34,747 nt of DNA from a virus, in IMG/VR virus record IMGVR_UViG_3300010148_005964, positions 1-34,747 of that record; one strand, 5' to 3'. Both the position numbers and the translations under genes were made by a program. Positions 13,724 through 22,016 of this stretch are shown in pieces. Each line of letters opens with the position of its first letter. Position 1 is the stretch's first letter. The notes under the pieces are model-generated. The model did not search any database. It had not been told where the DNA came from and was given only the letters and a program-made list of their open reading frames with translations.

Positions 13724-16045
13724 TTATTTTTCAACAAAAAGTTTTATTTTATCATTGCCATTAGAAATACAATCAGAAATAAAAGGTTTTATGTTTGATG
13801 ATACTAGCTCATTTAAGCTTTTAATTGGTGAAATATCGTTTTTTATCTGTTGTACATTTTTATAAATGTATTTAACAGTAAAATCCAAGTAAACGCCGTT
13901 ATCCTCTAGGTTATTTTTAATATTTCTAAGTTTGTTCCATAAAATTCTACGCAAATCTTTTATTTTTAATTTATTTAAAATGAAAGAATTCTTAATCAAA
14001 GAATAAATATCTTTATCTATGAGAGGATCGTCATTACGAGATCTTTCTATGTTAAATCCAAGTTGGCTTGTGTGAGATAAACAACTAGTTAAAAATATTT
14101 TACAATTAGAAAAATCAGCAACATCGCCGTTATTCATTTGTATCTTACCTTCTTTCAATATTTGATTGAATATAGGTACAGCGGTTTTATCGATCTTATG
14201 AAAATCATCTATAATTAAAACACTGTTTGGGGTTATAACAATCTTCTCGCATATTGAAGTATTATTACCCTGAGAAGAAGCGATCTTGTGAGGAGAAAAA
14301 TTATCTGAAAAATGTACACCATTGTAAGACAAGACGTTTACCCCATGTTTTTGCAAGGAATCCTCTAGTAGTTCACAAAATAAAGACTTTCCACTAGAGT
14401 CTTCCCCACTTACTACATAGCACTCAGGAGTCGAAAATTTTCTAGTGGTTCTAACCCCAATGCTACTTAAAATTATCTCGTGTTTCAATTCATCTAGTAC
14501 ATCTGCTTGTCCAATAAAAGACCTGCTAACGCAATCAAAAACTTTATTTATTTTATTCTTTTTGCTTAGAGGGTTAATTTTGCGATCAAAAAATTCTTTT
14601 AAGTGAAACCGAGAGACTTCAGGTTTGTTTTTTGTTTCATCAGACTCAACCCACTTCTCTAAACTTTTGTTAAGCTTTTCTATTAAGGCTGAATGATCTT
14701 TTTCTGGATGAAGCGCAGATTCAACTATTTCCGTCTGCATTTCTTTTATAGATGGTTTTACATCCCAAAATGCAACTTTAGCTTGAGCGCCACAATGATC
14801 TATAACATCAATAGCTTTATCTGGATAATACTTGTTTGGAGTATATTTCTCGCAATACTTAATTATGTTATTTAAAAATTGATCACTGTACTTTACGCCG
14901 TGAAATTCTTCATAGTAAGAAACAATAGTTGGTAAAATTTCTTCCATTTGAAATTTAGAAGGTTCTTTTACTACAACTCTTTCAAATCTTCTATCCAGCG
15001 CTGTATCTTTCTTTATTGTGTTTGTATATTCATTGACGGTTGTAGCTCCAATACAACTTATTGTTCCTCTAGCTAGCTCTGGCTTTAGGATATTAGATGC
15101 TTCTAGAGAGTTGTTATTCGCACCTCCTGCACCAATCAATGTGTGTATTTCATCGACAAATAAAACTAAATTTGTATACTTTTTAGCCTCGGTTACAAAG
15201 TCTTCTAACCGTTTTTCAAATTGACCTCTATATTCAGTACCAGCAACCATACTAGATAAACTGACAGAGTATATCACCTTGTTGGCTATAAGCTCTGGAG
15301 CGTCTCCGCTAACAATTCTTGTGGCTAACCCCTCTACTAATGAAGTTTTACCTGTTCCAGCAGGACCAACCAATATTGCATTTGGTTTCTTTTTCCGACA
15401 CAAAATAGTCGCAAGCTCATCAATCTTGCCGTCATAATCTACAATTTTATCAAACCCACCTGTAGCAGCTTTTGCATTTAAATTTTCTGCAAACTGAGAC
15501 AATATTTCATTATTGTCAAACATATCGATCCAATGATCAGGAGTTTCTTCAAGTTCTTTTAGTTTTGACTCTATTTTCTCGGCTTCAAAATCTTTTATAA
15601 CCAAGGCGCTCTCAGCGACTACACCAAACCTCACACTGTCAGCCTCATCCACCCCTTCTGGAAAAGAATCTTTTAAAACCCTAGGCATAAACTCCTCATC
15701 AAAGAAATTCATCAAAATCACCTCTGGTGGAATATAGTCTAAAGAATAAGTGTCCCTACAAAGTTTCTCGCAAAACTTCAAAAATTTTCTAACATCCGTT
15801 TTAAACTTATTAGATACGTTTTTATTTTTTCTTTTTTTATGTAAAATATTTCTAGAGTCTTTTACCAATTCATCATTATCAATCCCAATTTTTTTGAATA
15901 TAGAAGTACAAGATAAACTCAAATCACTAATAAAACAGTGGAAAAATATGTCTAGATCAACACCATTCCTTTCTAGGATTACAGATAAATCTTTTGATTT
16001 ATGAATAATACCTTCAATATGGGGGGTAAAGGGTAACTGAATCAT
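13724..16045 (-). CDS. Clp-type AAA+ unfoldase (ClpA/ClpC family) with degenerate second ring
   Basis: A 773-residue double-AAA+ protein. Residues ~1-160 fit a Clp N-domain. D1 (about 170-430) has Walker A GPAGTGKT (227-234), Walker B LFVDE (295-299), pore loop EYRGQFEKRL with Tyr272, and arginine fingers in DRRFERV (351-357). A short middle segment follows rather than a full ClpB M-domain. D2 (from ~505) has Walker A GEDSSGKS (547-554). Its Walker B reads IIDD (Asp for the catalytic Glu), there is no GYVG pore loop, and NKLK stands where Arg-finger NRID is expected. LGF at 662-664 aligns with the ClpP-docking loop (IGL/VGF/IGF). It lies 3 bases after the polymerase gene. It probably redirects host ClpP. 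Confidence 0.82.
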   Translation of the reverse strand: MIQLPFTPHIEGIIHKSKDLSVILERNGVDLDIFFHCFISDLSLSCTSIFKKIGIDNDELVKDSRNILHKKRKNKNVSNKFKTDVRKFLKFCEKLCRDTYSLDYIPPEVILMNFFDEEFMPRVLKDSFPEGVDEADSVRFGVVAESALVIKDFEAEKIESKLKELEETPDHWIDMFDNNEILSQFAENLNAKAATGGFDKIVDYDGKIDELATILCRKKKPNAILVGPAGTGKTSLVEGLATRIVSGDAPELIANKVIYSVSLSSMVAGTEYRGQFEKRLEDFVTEAKKYTNLVLFVDEIHTLIGAGGANNNSLEASNILKPELARGTISCIGATTVNEYTNTIKKDTALDRRFERVVVKEPSKFQMEEILPTIVSYYEEFHGVKYSDQFLNNIIKYCEKYTPNKYYPDKAIDVIDHCGAQAKVAFWDVKPSIKEMQTEIVESALHPEKDHSALIEKLNKSLEKWVESDETKNKPEVSRFHLKEFFDRKINPLSKKNKINKVFDCVSRSFIGQADVLDELKHEIILSSIGVRTTRKFSTPECYVVSGEDSSGKSLFCELLEDSLQKHGVNVLSYNGVHFSDNFSPHKIASSQGNNTSICEKIVITPNSVLIIDDFHKIDKTAVPIFNQILKEGKIQMNNGDVADFSNCKIFLTSCLSHTSQLGFNIERSRNDDPLIDKDIYSLIKNSFILNKLKIKDLRRILWNKLRNIKNNLEDNGVYLDFTVKYIYKNVQQIKNDISPIKSLNELVSSNIKPFISDCISNGNDKIKLFVEK

Positions 16046-16048
16046 TTA

Positions 16049-18640
16049 TTATTTAACCGCTTTTTTAACTTGTCTTTTATACATGTAGATTTCTGGCCCT
16101 TTTATTTCGATATTAGATACAAAAAATGCACTATGGGATTTTGTGCCTCTAACAAAGATAACGTCAGTTTTCTTTAATTTGTTTTCTCTCATGAAATCAC
16201 TGAATTTAAAATCTTGAGCGCCATCAATAAATAACATATCCAAGTTGCATGTTTTATCAGATACTAAAATTTTCATATATTTATTACCAGCTTGAGATTC
16301 TTTGGTAAAGAAATCTTTGACCACACAAATAGAAGTAAAAGTATCTTTATTTTCTAAAGAAGATAAATCACATAGATCGTATAAGTTATCCATGTCTTCA
16401 CTCTCGTCAAAACATTCTTTAAGATCATAAGAATATGAAAAACCTAACAGGTTATTTTCAAAAGTCCAACTAGCAAACTTTTCATGATTTTTATTTTTAA
16501 AATAAATGTCTCTATATCTGTCGTACTTAGAGCGAAAAGTATTAAACCTCTTTTCTGTCATTAGGATTTTACTATCATCTGCAACCACTCTATTCAAAAC
16601 CGCTTCTTGTATTGCTTTTAAAATATCAAACCCTAATCTTGACCCCAGTTTTGTAAAATTTCTTTTCTCTCTATCTGTTAAAAGATTGAAAGATTGAGCT
16701 TCCAAAACTAATTTACTTCTACTAGCACGTTTTACATTGTTATTTTCTGATTCATCCATTAAACCTGCCTGTATTAAAGATGATAGAACATTAATAGGTA
16801 TTCCGCACTCTTTCGCAGCTATAAATATTTCATACTTGCTATTAAATTTAAAGCCACGAAAATCAATCAAGCTTTTTAAATTCTTATCTGAAACACCTTT
16901 TATTGACCTTAAGCCATATCTGATATTAGTTCCTTCAATTTTAAAATTAAAATCAGAATTGTATAAACAAGGAGGTAACAACTTTATATTAAAATAATCA
17001 AGTTCTTGACTAACCTTATTTACAACCTCTAAAGGATCTGGCTCAAATTCAGAACATTCTAAAATAGATAAAAAGAATTCTTGTGGGTATTTATATTTTA
17101 AATAAACTGTTTTCGCCGCAAGATCCGCGTAAGCGAAACTATGAGACTTATTAAACGAATAGTGAGAAGCCGCATCTAAAGACATCCAGTAGAAGTCTGC
17201 TACATGTTCTCCTAATTTTTTTTCTTTCGCCGCTTTATATATCTTGTCTTTCCATTTTGGCATTTCATTAACTTTTTTCTTGCCAACTATCCTTCTTAAG
17301 ACTTCCGCTTCTTCAAGGGTAAATCCAAAAACTTTATTCGCAATTTGCATCAATTGCTCTTGATATAAAATAACACTTTTCGACCACGATAAAATTTCAT
17401 CCAAGTCGTCTTGCACCCTCAGTTTTAAATTGTGTTTTTTATTACTAATATATGTAACTCTTTTTGTAAGGCCAGCAGGTCTAGCTAACGCAACTACGTC
17501 AGAAAGTTCATTTAAATCTTTTGGTTTAACATCCTTGCAAACTCTAAAGTTAGTTTCCGCAGAAATTTGAAATAATCCCGCTGGGTGATTTAAGTCTTTT
17601 AGTATTTCATATATAAAAGGTTCATTAGGATCAATATCATCAATATCTATTTGAACTTTCTCACAACATTTATTTGCAATTGTTAAAGTCCTTAAGCCCA
17701 AGATGTCAAACTTCACCATTAAATCTGCAACATCATCCATGTTGTAAGCTGTAATTAACTCACCGTCTTTTGTTTTTTGAAGAGGAACAACATTAGATAT
17801 TTTTTGAGAACAAATTGCAATACCAGATGGGTGAACTCCTGTATTTTTAGGCAACCCTTCTACTTTTAGAGCGTGTTCAAAAGTTTTTTTATGCCCTTTC
17901 ACCCATTCCCCAAAAGATTGACTTTCCTCCGCCGCTTTTTGCAAAGGTAAAACCAAACCATGGAGTTTAGGTATTGAATCTGAAATTTTCATAGCTCTCT
18001 CTTCAGACTGTTCATGAAAGTATTTTACGGCTTCTTTAATACAAAGTTTTGAACTAAATGTATTAAGCGTTAAAATTTTCGCTGTTTTTCCTTCGTGTTG
18101 TTTTTCAATATAAGAAATAACTTTATGTCTCTCATCATAAGAGATATCAGAATCAACATCAGGAAGAAGACTCCCTACCAAAAATTCTTTCCCTCTTGGG
18201 TCTTTAACTTTTTTTGCTCTAGATTTAGAGACGAATCTTTCAAAATATAAATCATGGGGTATGGGATCTATGTTCGTCACACCCAATAAATATAATACCA
18301 AACTTCCTGCGGCTGAACCTCTACCTGCACCTGTCGGTATTTCGTTTGCGTGACAGAAGTTTAATACATCCCAGTTTAAAAGGATATAATCTATAAAGCC
18401 TAATTCATCTAAAACATCAATCTCATGCTTGCATCTATCATAGTAAGTTTTTTTATTAGAAAACTTATTTATGCCTTTTTCTAACAAACCTTTTCTACAA
18501 AGATTTTTTATAACATCTAAGTTTGAACTCTCATGATTCAACCCAAGATCATTTAATACATCTTTACTTATAGAGGTTTTGGGAAGCTCTACTCCTGCTG
18601 GCTCACAATCATCATATACTGTACAATCATCAAAAATCAT
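16049..18640 (-). CDS. dnaE: DNA polymerase III alpha-type polymerase core (DnaE, without PHP)
   Basis: An 863-residue C-family polymerase lacking the N-terminal PHP domain. Conserved sites are GAGRGSAAGS (residues 104-113), PDVDSD (160-165, catalytic Asp161 and Asp163), TGVHPSGIAI (268-276) and KFDILGLRTLT (310-320, third catalytic Asp312). Tandem helix-hairpin-helix DNA contacts are likely after residue ~560, with an OB-fold near the end (FTSICVVKDFF to VRGTKSH). No clear QxxLF clamp-binding motif was found. It extends primers in phage DNA synthesis. Its ATG overlaps the exonuclease stop by 4 bases, and the missing PHP domain is encoded two genes upstream. Confidence 0.92.
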   Translation of the reverse strand: MIFDDCTVYDDCEPAGVELPKTSISKDVLNDLGLNHESSNLDVIKNLCRKGLLEKGINKFSNKKTYYDRCKHEIDVLDELGFIDYILLNWDVLNFCHANEIPTGAGRGSAAGSLVLYLLGVTNIDPIPHDLYFERFVSKSRAKKVKDPRGKEFLVGSLLPDVDSDISYDERHKVISYIEKQHEGKTAKILTLNTFSSKLCIKEAVKYFHEQSEERAMKISDSIPKLHGLVLPLQKAAEESQSFGEWVKGHKKTFEHALKVEGLPKNTGVHPSGIAICSQKISNVVPLQKTKDGELITAYNMDDVADLMVKFDILGLRTLTIANKCCEKVQIDIDDIDPNEPFIYEILKDLNHPAGLFQISAETNFRVCKDVKPKDLNELSDVVALARPAGLTKRVTYISNKKHNLKLRVQDDLDEILSWSKSVILYQEQLMQIANKVFGFTLEEAEVLRRIVGKKKVNEMPKWKDKIYKAAKEKKLGEHVADFYWMSLDAASHYSFNKSHSFAYADLAAKTVYLKYKYPQEFFLSILECSEFEPDPLEVVNKVSQELDYFNIKLLPPCLYNSDFNFKIEGTNIRYGLRSIKGVSDKNLKSLIDFRGFKFNSKYEIFIAAKECGIPINVLSSLIQAGLMDESENNNVKRASRSKLVLEAQSFNLLTDREKRNFTKLGSRLGFDILKAIQEAVLNRVVADDSKILMTEKRFNTFRSKYDRYRDIYFKNKNHEKFASWTFENNLLGFSYSYDLKECFDESEDMDNLYDLCDLSSLENKDTFTSICVVKDFFTKESQAGNKYMKILVSDKTCNLDMLFIDGAQDFKFSDFMRENKLKKTDVIFVRGTKSHSAFFVSNIEIKGPEIYMYKRQVKKAVK

Positions 18641-19251
18641 AAACTCATTCTCTTCTTTAATTCACAAAAAATCTCAAAACACATTTTTATGTCGTAAAGA
18701 GCATCGTGTAATTTAGAATGATCATGATTAATGTCAAAGAATTTTAATAGTGTGCCTTGAGAAACTTTGGCTTTCAAGCTTCTATCATTAATTAACTTAT
18801 ACTGCCAGCTCAATAAATTACCTTTAGGTTTGTCCAAGTTTTCTCTATAAGCTTTAGCGAAAGCCCTAGTATCGTAGATTCTTGATATATAAGAGTAATC
18901 TGGTTCTTGTCCTAGCATTTTTTGTAGAATAGCCAACATATAAACGTCAAAACCTAACAAGTTTTGCCCAACAATTATATATTGAGGGTCATACAAGTAA
19001 GGTTCAAATTTTGACCAAACTTCAGAAAGAGATTTTGATTTTTTCTCATACTTTTTCCAATCAAACCCTGTTAGTTTTTTTACAACCTCTGGGATGTTTA
19101 GATTTTTATGAGATATAAACTCATCATGTTCTTCCAAAATTTTTTCTCCTTGGCAAACGATCCAAGATAACTGCCAAGTTTTAGAAGAGTGTAAATTTAA
19201 CCCTTCTGTTTCTGTATCAATAACTAAATATTTCTGATTATAAGGTAACAT
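18637..19251 (-). CDS. DEDDh 3'-5' proofreading exonuclease (DnaQ-like)
   Basis: A 204-residue RNase-T/DnaQ-fold exonuclease. The four metal-binding acids are in order: VIDTETEG (Asp12, Glu14), LLGFDVYML (Asp102) and HDALYDIKM (His182, Asp187). The spacing is normal for DnaQ/epsilon. No Zn or BRCT appendage is present, and the protein ends shortly after motif III, so it lacks the epsilon C-terminal segment that binds alpha in E. coli. It lies between the PHP and polymerase genes and overlaps both (14 and 4 bases), which strongly suggests that its product assembles with them as the proofreading part of the replicase. Confidence 0.9.
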   Translation of the reverse strand: MLPYNQKYLVIDTETEGLNLHSSKTWQLSWIVCQGEKILEEHDEFISHKNLNIPEVVKKLTGFDWKKYEKKSKSLSEVWSKFEPYLYDPQYIIVGQNLLGFDVYMLAILQKMLGQEPDYSYISRIYDTRAFAKAYRENLDKPKGNLLSWQYKLINDRSLKAKVSQGTLLKFFDINHDHSKLHDALYDIKMCFEIFCELKKRMSL

Positions 19252-19939
19252 TTTTTTCTAAAAAGGATTCAAAGCAAAAGTCATCTGAACAAAAGTCATT
19301 TAAGTTAGGCTTACTGAAAGTTGGTATTCTACCCTGCCGCCTAGAACATACAGCTTTGTACATTTGAAAAGCTTGGAAATCCTCTCTATTCCTGTAGTAG
19401 ATAGTTTGGGTTTTTTGAGTTTTTATATTAAGATCTTTTAACTTTCGTTTTATTTGAAAATCAAATGGATGGCTATTGTCTTCCTCCATATAAAAATGAT
19501 CATATTTTTCTAAGCCTAGCTCACATAAACCAAAATTAAATATATTTTTAAAAATATATGAGTCGTAAAAAGGAACCCCTATTTTAATGTCTTCTAATTC
19601 AGAATCATGTATATTTGATATATTTAAAACCTCAAGAGGACTAAGTTTACATTTGCTATAAAGATTCCTTAAGTTATTTATACCTTTATTGTTTTTAGCA
19701 AAAAAAACTAATTTGCTAGACCCTTCGGATTCACTTTGAAAAACTGGCATTCTTATTCCATAAACCATTGGAATATCAGCATGAAGAAATGCTGAATTTG
19801 CAGCCCTAAATCCGTAAAAGTTATCTTCAACAAGTGTTACTTTTTTAAGTTTATTTGATTGAGCTATATCTATTATATCCTCAACCCTTAAAAGAGATTT
19901 ACCAATACTGTAACTTGTTTTAAAGAGTGGAATTATCAC
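19238..19939 (-). CDS. Stand-alone PHP domain of DnaE (catalytic residues lost)
   Basis: A 233-residue protein matching the first ~230 residues of DnaE. It has SLLRVEDIIDIAQSNKLKKV, FYGFRAANSAFLHADIPMVY, GIRMPVF and LVFFAKNNKGINNLRNLYS, ending near FQAFQMYKAVCSRR, where DnaE passes from PHP to palm. The metal-binding His-x-His start of active PHP domains reads FKTSYS, and the T-D-H/E site reads VEDNF, so it is probably structural rather than catalytic. The start is GTG 19939, 9 bases after the nuclease stop. It should bind the separately encoded polymerase core. Another fold is unlikely given the co-linear match and the missing PHP in the downstream gene. Confidence 0.75.
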   Translation of the reverse strand: MIIPLFKTSYSIGKSLLRVEDIIDIAQSNKLKKVTLVEDNFYGFRAANSAFLHADIPMVYGIRMPVFQSESEGSSKLVFFAKNNKGINNLRNLYSKCKLSPLEVLNISNIHDSELEDIKIGVPFYDSYIFKNIFNFGLCELGLEKYDHFYMEEDNSHPFDFQIKRKLKDLNIKTQKTQTIYYRNREDFQAFQMYKAVCSRRQGRIPTFSKPNLNDFCSDDFCFESFLEKNVTL

Positions 19940-19948
19940 ACTTGAATG

Positions 19949-20989
19949 TTAAAGCAAATCTTCACTCTTGTCAAAAGAAAAAGCAGGGCAACCTTCATAA
20001 TTTCTCATTTCTATTTTATAATTTTCTTTTTTCTTTTCATTTAAAGTTTTTTTGTCTTCTGACGAAGATAAAATTTCTCCATCTTCATTAACAAGTACAT
20101 AAAACTTCTTTGGAAATTTAAATGGGCAGTGCCACATTAAAGTACCATCTCTTTTTAACTGACCTTCGTACTCTGCTCTACCACAGACAACTCTACCTGC
20201 AAAACCGTCGTCTCTCCCTAGATATCCTTTACTGTAGGCTAAATTTTTAGTAGCTGAATTTGAATTAAAATTATTAATAATTTCTTGAACGCCTGTAAGG
20301 AAATATTCAAAACCATCTAGCTCTTCTTCATTTAAGCCCTCCATTCTCATCATACCTTCATTATTGCAGTCAAACTTTAAAAACAGAAATTCCATCTGTC
20401 TTTTAAGAAACTCTGGATAAAGGTGTTTAACAGCCAAACAATACATTAAATTCTGCATGTTATCGGTATAATCTTTGCCAGAAAACATTTGTTTCGATGT
20501 TTTGAAATCTCTAATTATTGCCAAGCTTTTACGTTTAAAAAGAAATAACTTATCTATAAACCCTAAAATTCTATAATTTTTAGAACCTTCTGTTACAGAA
20601 ATATCAAAATCTTTTTCGCTTATAGACTCTGTAGGTTTACTCTCTTTAGTTCCAAAAAAATCACAATTCAAACCTTCTACAGTCATCCTATTGATAAGAT
20701 CCATATTTTCAAAATCATCAATACCGTGCTTTTTTGCATAAGCTTCAACCATTCTTTTAATTGGTGGAGAAGCATAAGCATTTTGAGTTTTAATTATTCT
20801 GGTGTAATGCTTTTTATGCCTAGGGTTACCAAGGTTTTCAAAGATAGCGTGACATATAGTGCCGCGAAGACTTCCTTCATTTGACTTATCGGGAAGCTTT
20901 AAATGATATTTGCACCAGTATTGCCAAGAACAAGTTTGTAACGTTTTTATTCTAGACGCTGATAACGGTTTGTTCTCATGGTCGGCCAT
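19949..20989 (-). CDS. Cas4/RecB-family PD-(D/E)XK exonuclease
   Basis: A 346-residue nuclease. LSASRIKTLQTCSWQYWCKY opens the domain, RGTICHAIFE gives His47, GFID gives Asp146, IIRDFKTSK gives Asp161-x-Lys163, and NMQNLMYCLAV the motif-IV Gln179. This is the RecB-nuclease order. Cys20 at the N-terminal position used by Cas4 and AddB, plus Cys269, Cys288 and Cys334 late in the protein, raise the chance of an iron-sulphur cluster. The spacing of the last three is much wider than in Cas4, so this is tentative. It overlaps the primase gene by 13-14 bases and lies in the replication operon. It probably resects DNA ends for recombination or host-DNA breakdown. Confidence 0.83.
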   Translation of the reverse strand: MADHENKPLSASRIKTLQTCSWQYWCKYHLKLPDKSNEGSLRGTICHAIFENLGNPRHKKHYTRIIKTQNAYASPPIKRMVEAYAKKHGIDDFENMDLINRMTVEGLNCDFFGTKESKPTESISEKDFDISVTEGSKNYRILGFIDKLFLFKRKSLAIIRDFKTSKQMFSGKDYTDNMQNLMYCLAVKHLYPEFLKRQMEFLFLKFDCNNEGMMRMEGLNEEELDGFEYFLTGVQEIINNFNSNSATKNLAYSKGYLGRDDGFAGRVVCGRAEYEGQLKRDGTLMWHCPFKFPKKFYVLVNEDGEILSSSEDKKTLNEKKKENYKIEMRNYEGCPAFSFDKSEDLL

Positions 20990-22016
20990 AATGAAATTTA
21001 TATTTTTTCTTTAGCTTTTTTAAAGATTGAGAAAAAGTTTTATTGACTCCTTTTTTGTCCATCTTCTCTGCTATAGATATAACTTTATGCATAGAGATTT
21101 GATGATCAGCGGAAAAACACCGATCTTGATAAAAGTATATTTGTTCTTTTGTCATATCTCCAAAATCATTACTATCTGGGGGGCAGAAATAAATTCTGTC
21201 AAAATCTACAGCATCTGAAAGTTTAAAAATAGATTTAACCGCGCCTTCAAAACCTCTATTTCTTTCAGATTCACTATCATTATTATAAGAAATATAAATG
21301 TTTTGTAAATTTAAAGCTGATAATCTTGAAATAAATTTAGGAGACATGTTTAAACCAAAAGAAACTAAAACGTTTTTTATGCCACAATCATAAAGAGCCA
21401 TGCAATCACCTATGGACTCTACTATATGAACTTGTTTTTTTAGGTTTATTTGTTTCTCAACTTCATCAATGGTAAAATAAGGGTAAATCCAATTGGTAGT
21501 TTTGCCTTTATGAAACCATTTTGGTCTATCATCTTTTGTTATTTTTCTACCAGAGAATCCGTGAATTTTTTTATCATCTCTAAATATTGGAAAAACCATT
21601 CTCTGATACATAGGTCCAGAGTGAGCTAATCCACATTTAAAATCTAAAAGAGTCTGTTTTGAAATATTTTTATTTAAATAAAAATCATAATGAGGTAGCA
21701 ATCTTTTAAGGCATGACACATCATATGTTTTTTCCTCTTTCAATAACTTTTTTTCAGTTCTTACACTTAAATTTGATGTTTTTAAATTTTTTAATATAGA
21801 CTTAACATCTGATTTTTTGGTTGTTTTTTGAACAAGAGCCTCAAATGGTAAATACATTGTATCTTCCACATAGTCTTTCCAGACTCCTGAATCTTTATAA
21901 ATTTGTAGAGCTGTAGTGTTATCGCCAGCCCTATATAAAGCATTAGTCCTCCAGTAAGGACCATGGTCTGAAAGTTTATAGCCTAAATTTTCTAAAACTT
22001 CTTTGTAATTGGTCAT
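20976..22016 (-). CDS. DnaG/TOPRIM-type DNA primase
   Basis: A 346-residue primase. The N-terminal ~60 residues keep the shape of a DnaG zinc-binding domain (LQIYKDSGVWKDYVEDTMYL), but without the Cys ligands. A central RNA-polymerase-like segment includes FKCGLAHSGPMYQRMVFPIF and HGFSGRKI. The TOPRIM part has IVESIGDCMAL (Glu200) and YNNDSE (Asp247; the first Asp of DxD is replaced by Asn). The C-terminus is very basic (SLKKLKKKYKFHYG). It lays down RNA primers for the replicase encoded downstream and partners the helicase encoded just upstream, whose stop it overlaps by 4 bases (ATGA). Confidence 0.85.
   Translation of the reverse strand: MTNYKEVLENLGYKLSDHGPYWRTNALYRAGDNTTALQIYKDSGVWKDYVEDTMYLPFEALVQKTTKKSDVKSILKNLKTSNLSVRTEKKLLKEEKTYDVSCLKRLLPHYDFYLNKNISKQTLLDFKCGLAHSGPMYQRMVFPIFRDDKKIHGFSGRKITKDDRPKWFHKGKTTNWIYPYFTIDEVEKQINLKKQVHIVESIGDCMALYDCGIKNVLVSFGLNMSPKFISRLSALNLQNIYISYNNDSESERNRGFEGAVKSIFKLSDAVDFDRIYFCPPDSNDFGDMTKEQIYFYQDRCFSADHQISMHKVISIAEKMDKKGVNKTFSQSLKKLKKKYKFHYGRP

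Noticed and set aside
19949-20989. Cas4-like gene as part of a CRISPR-Cas system
   Set aside because: No cas1, cas2 or array nearby; it lies in a coupled replication operon where phage RecB-type nucleases are common.
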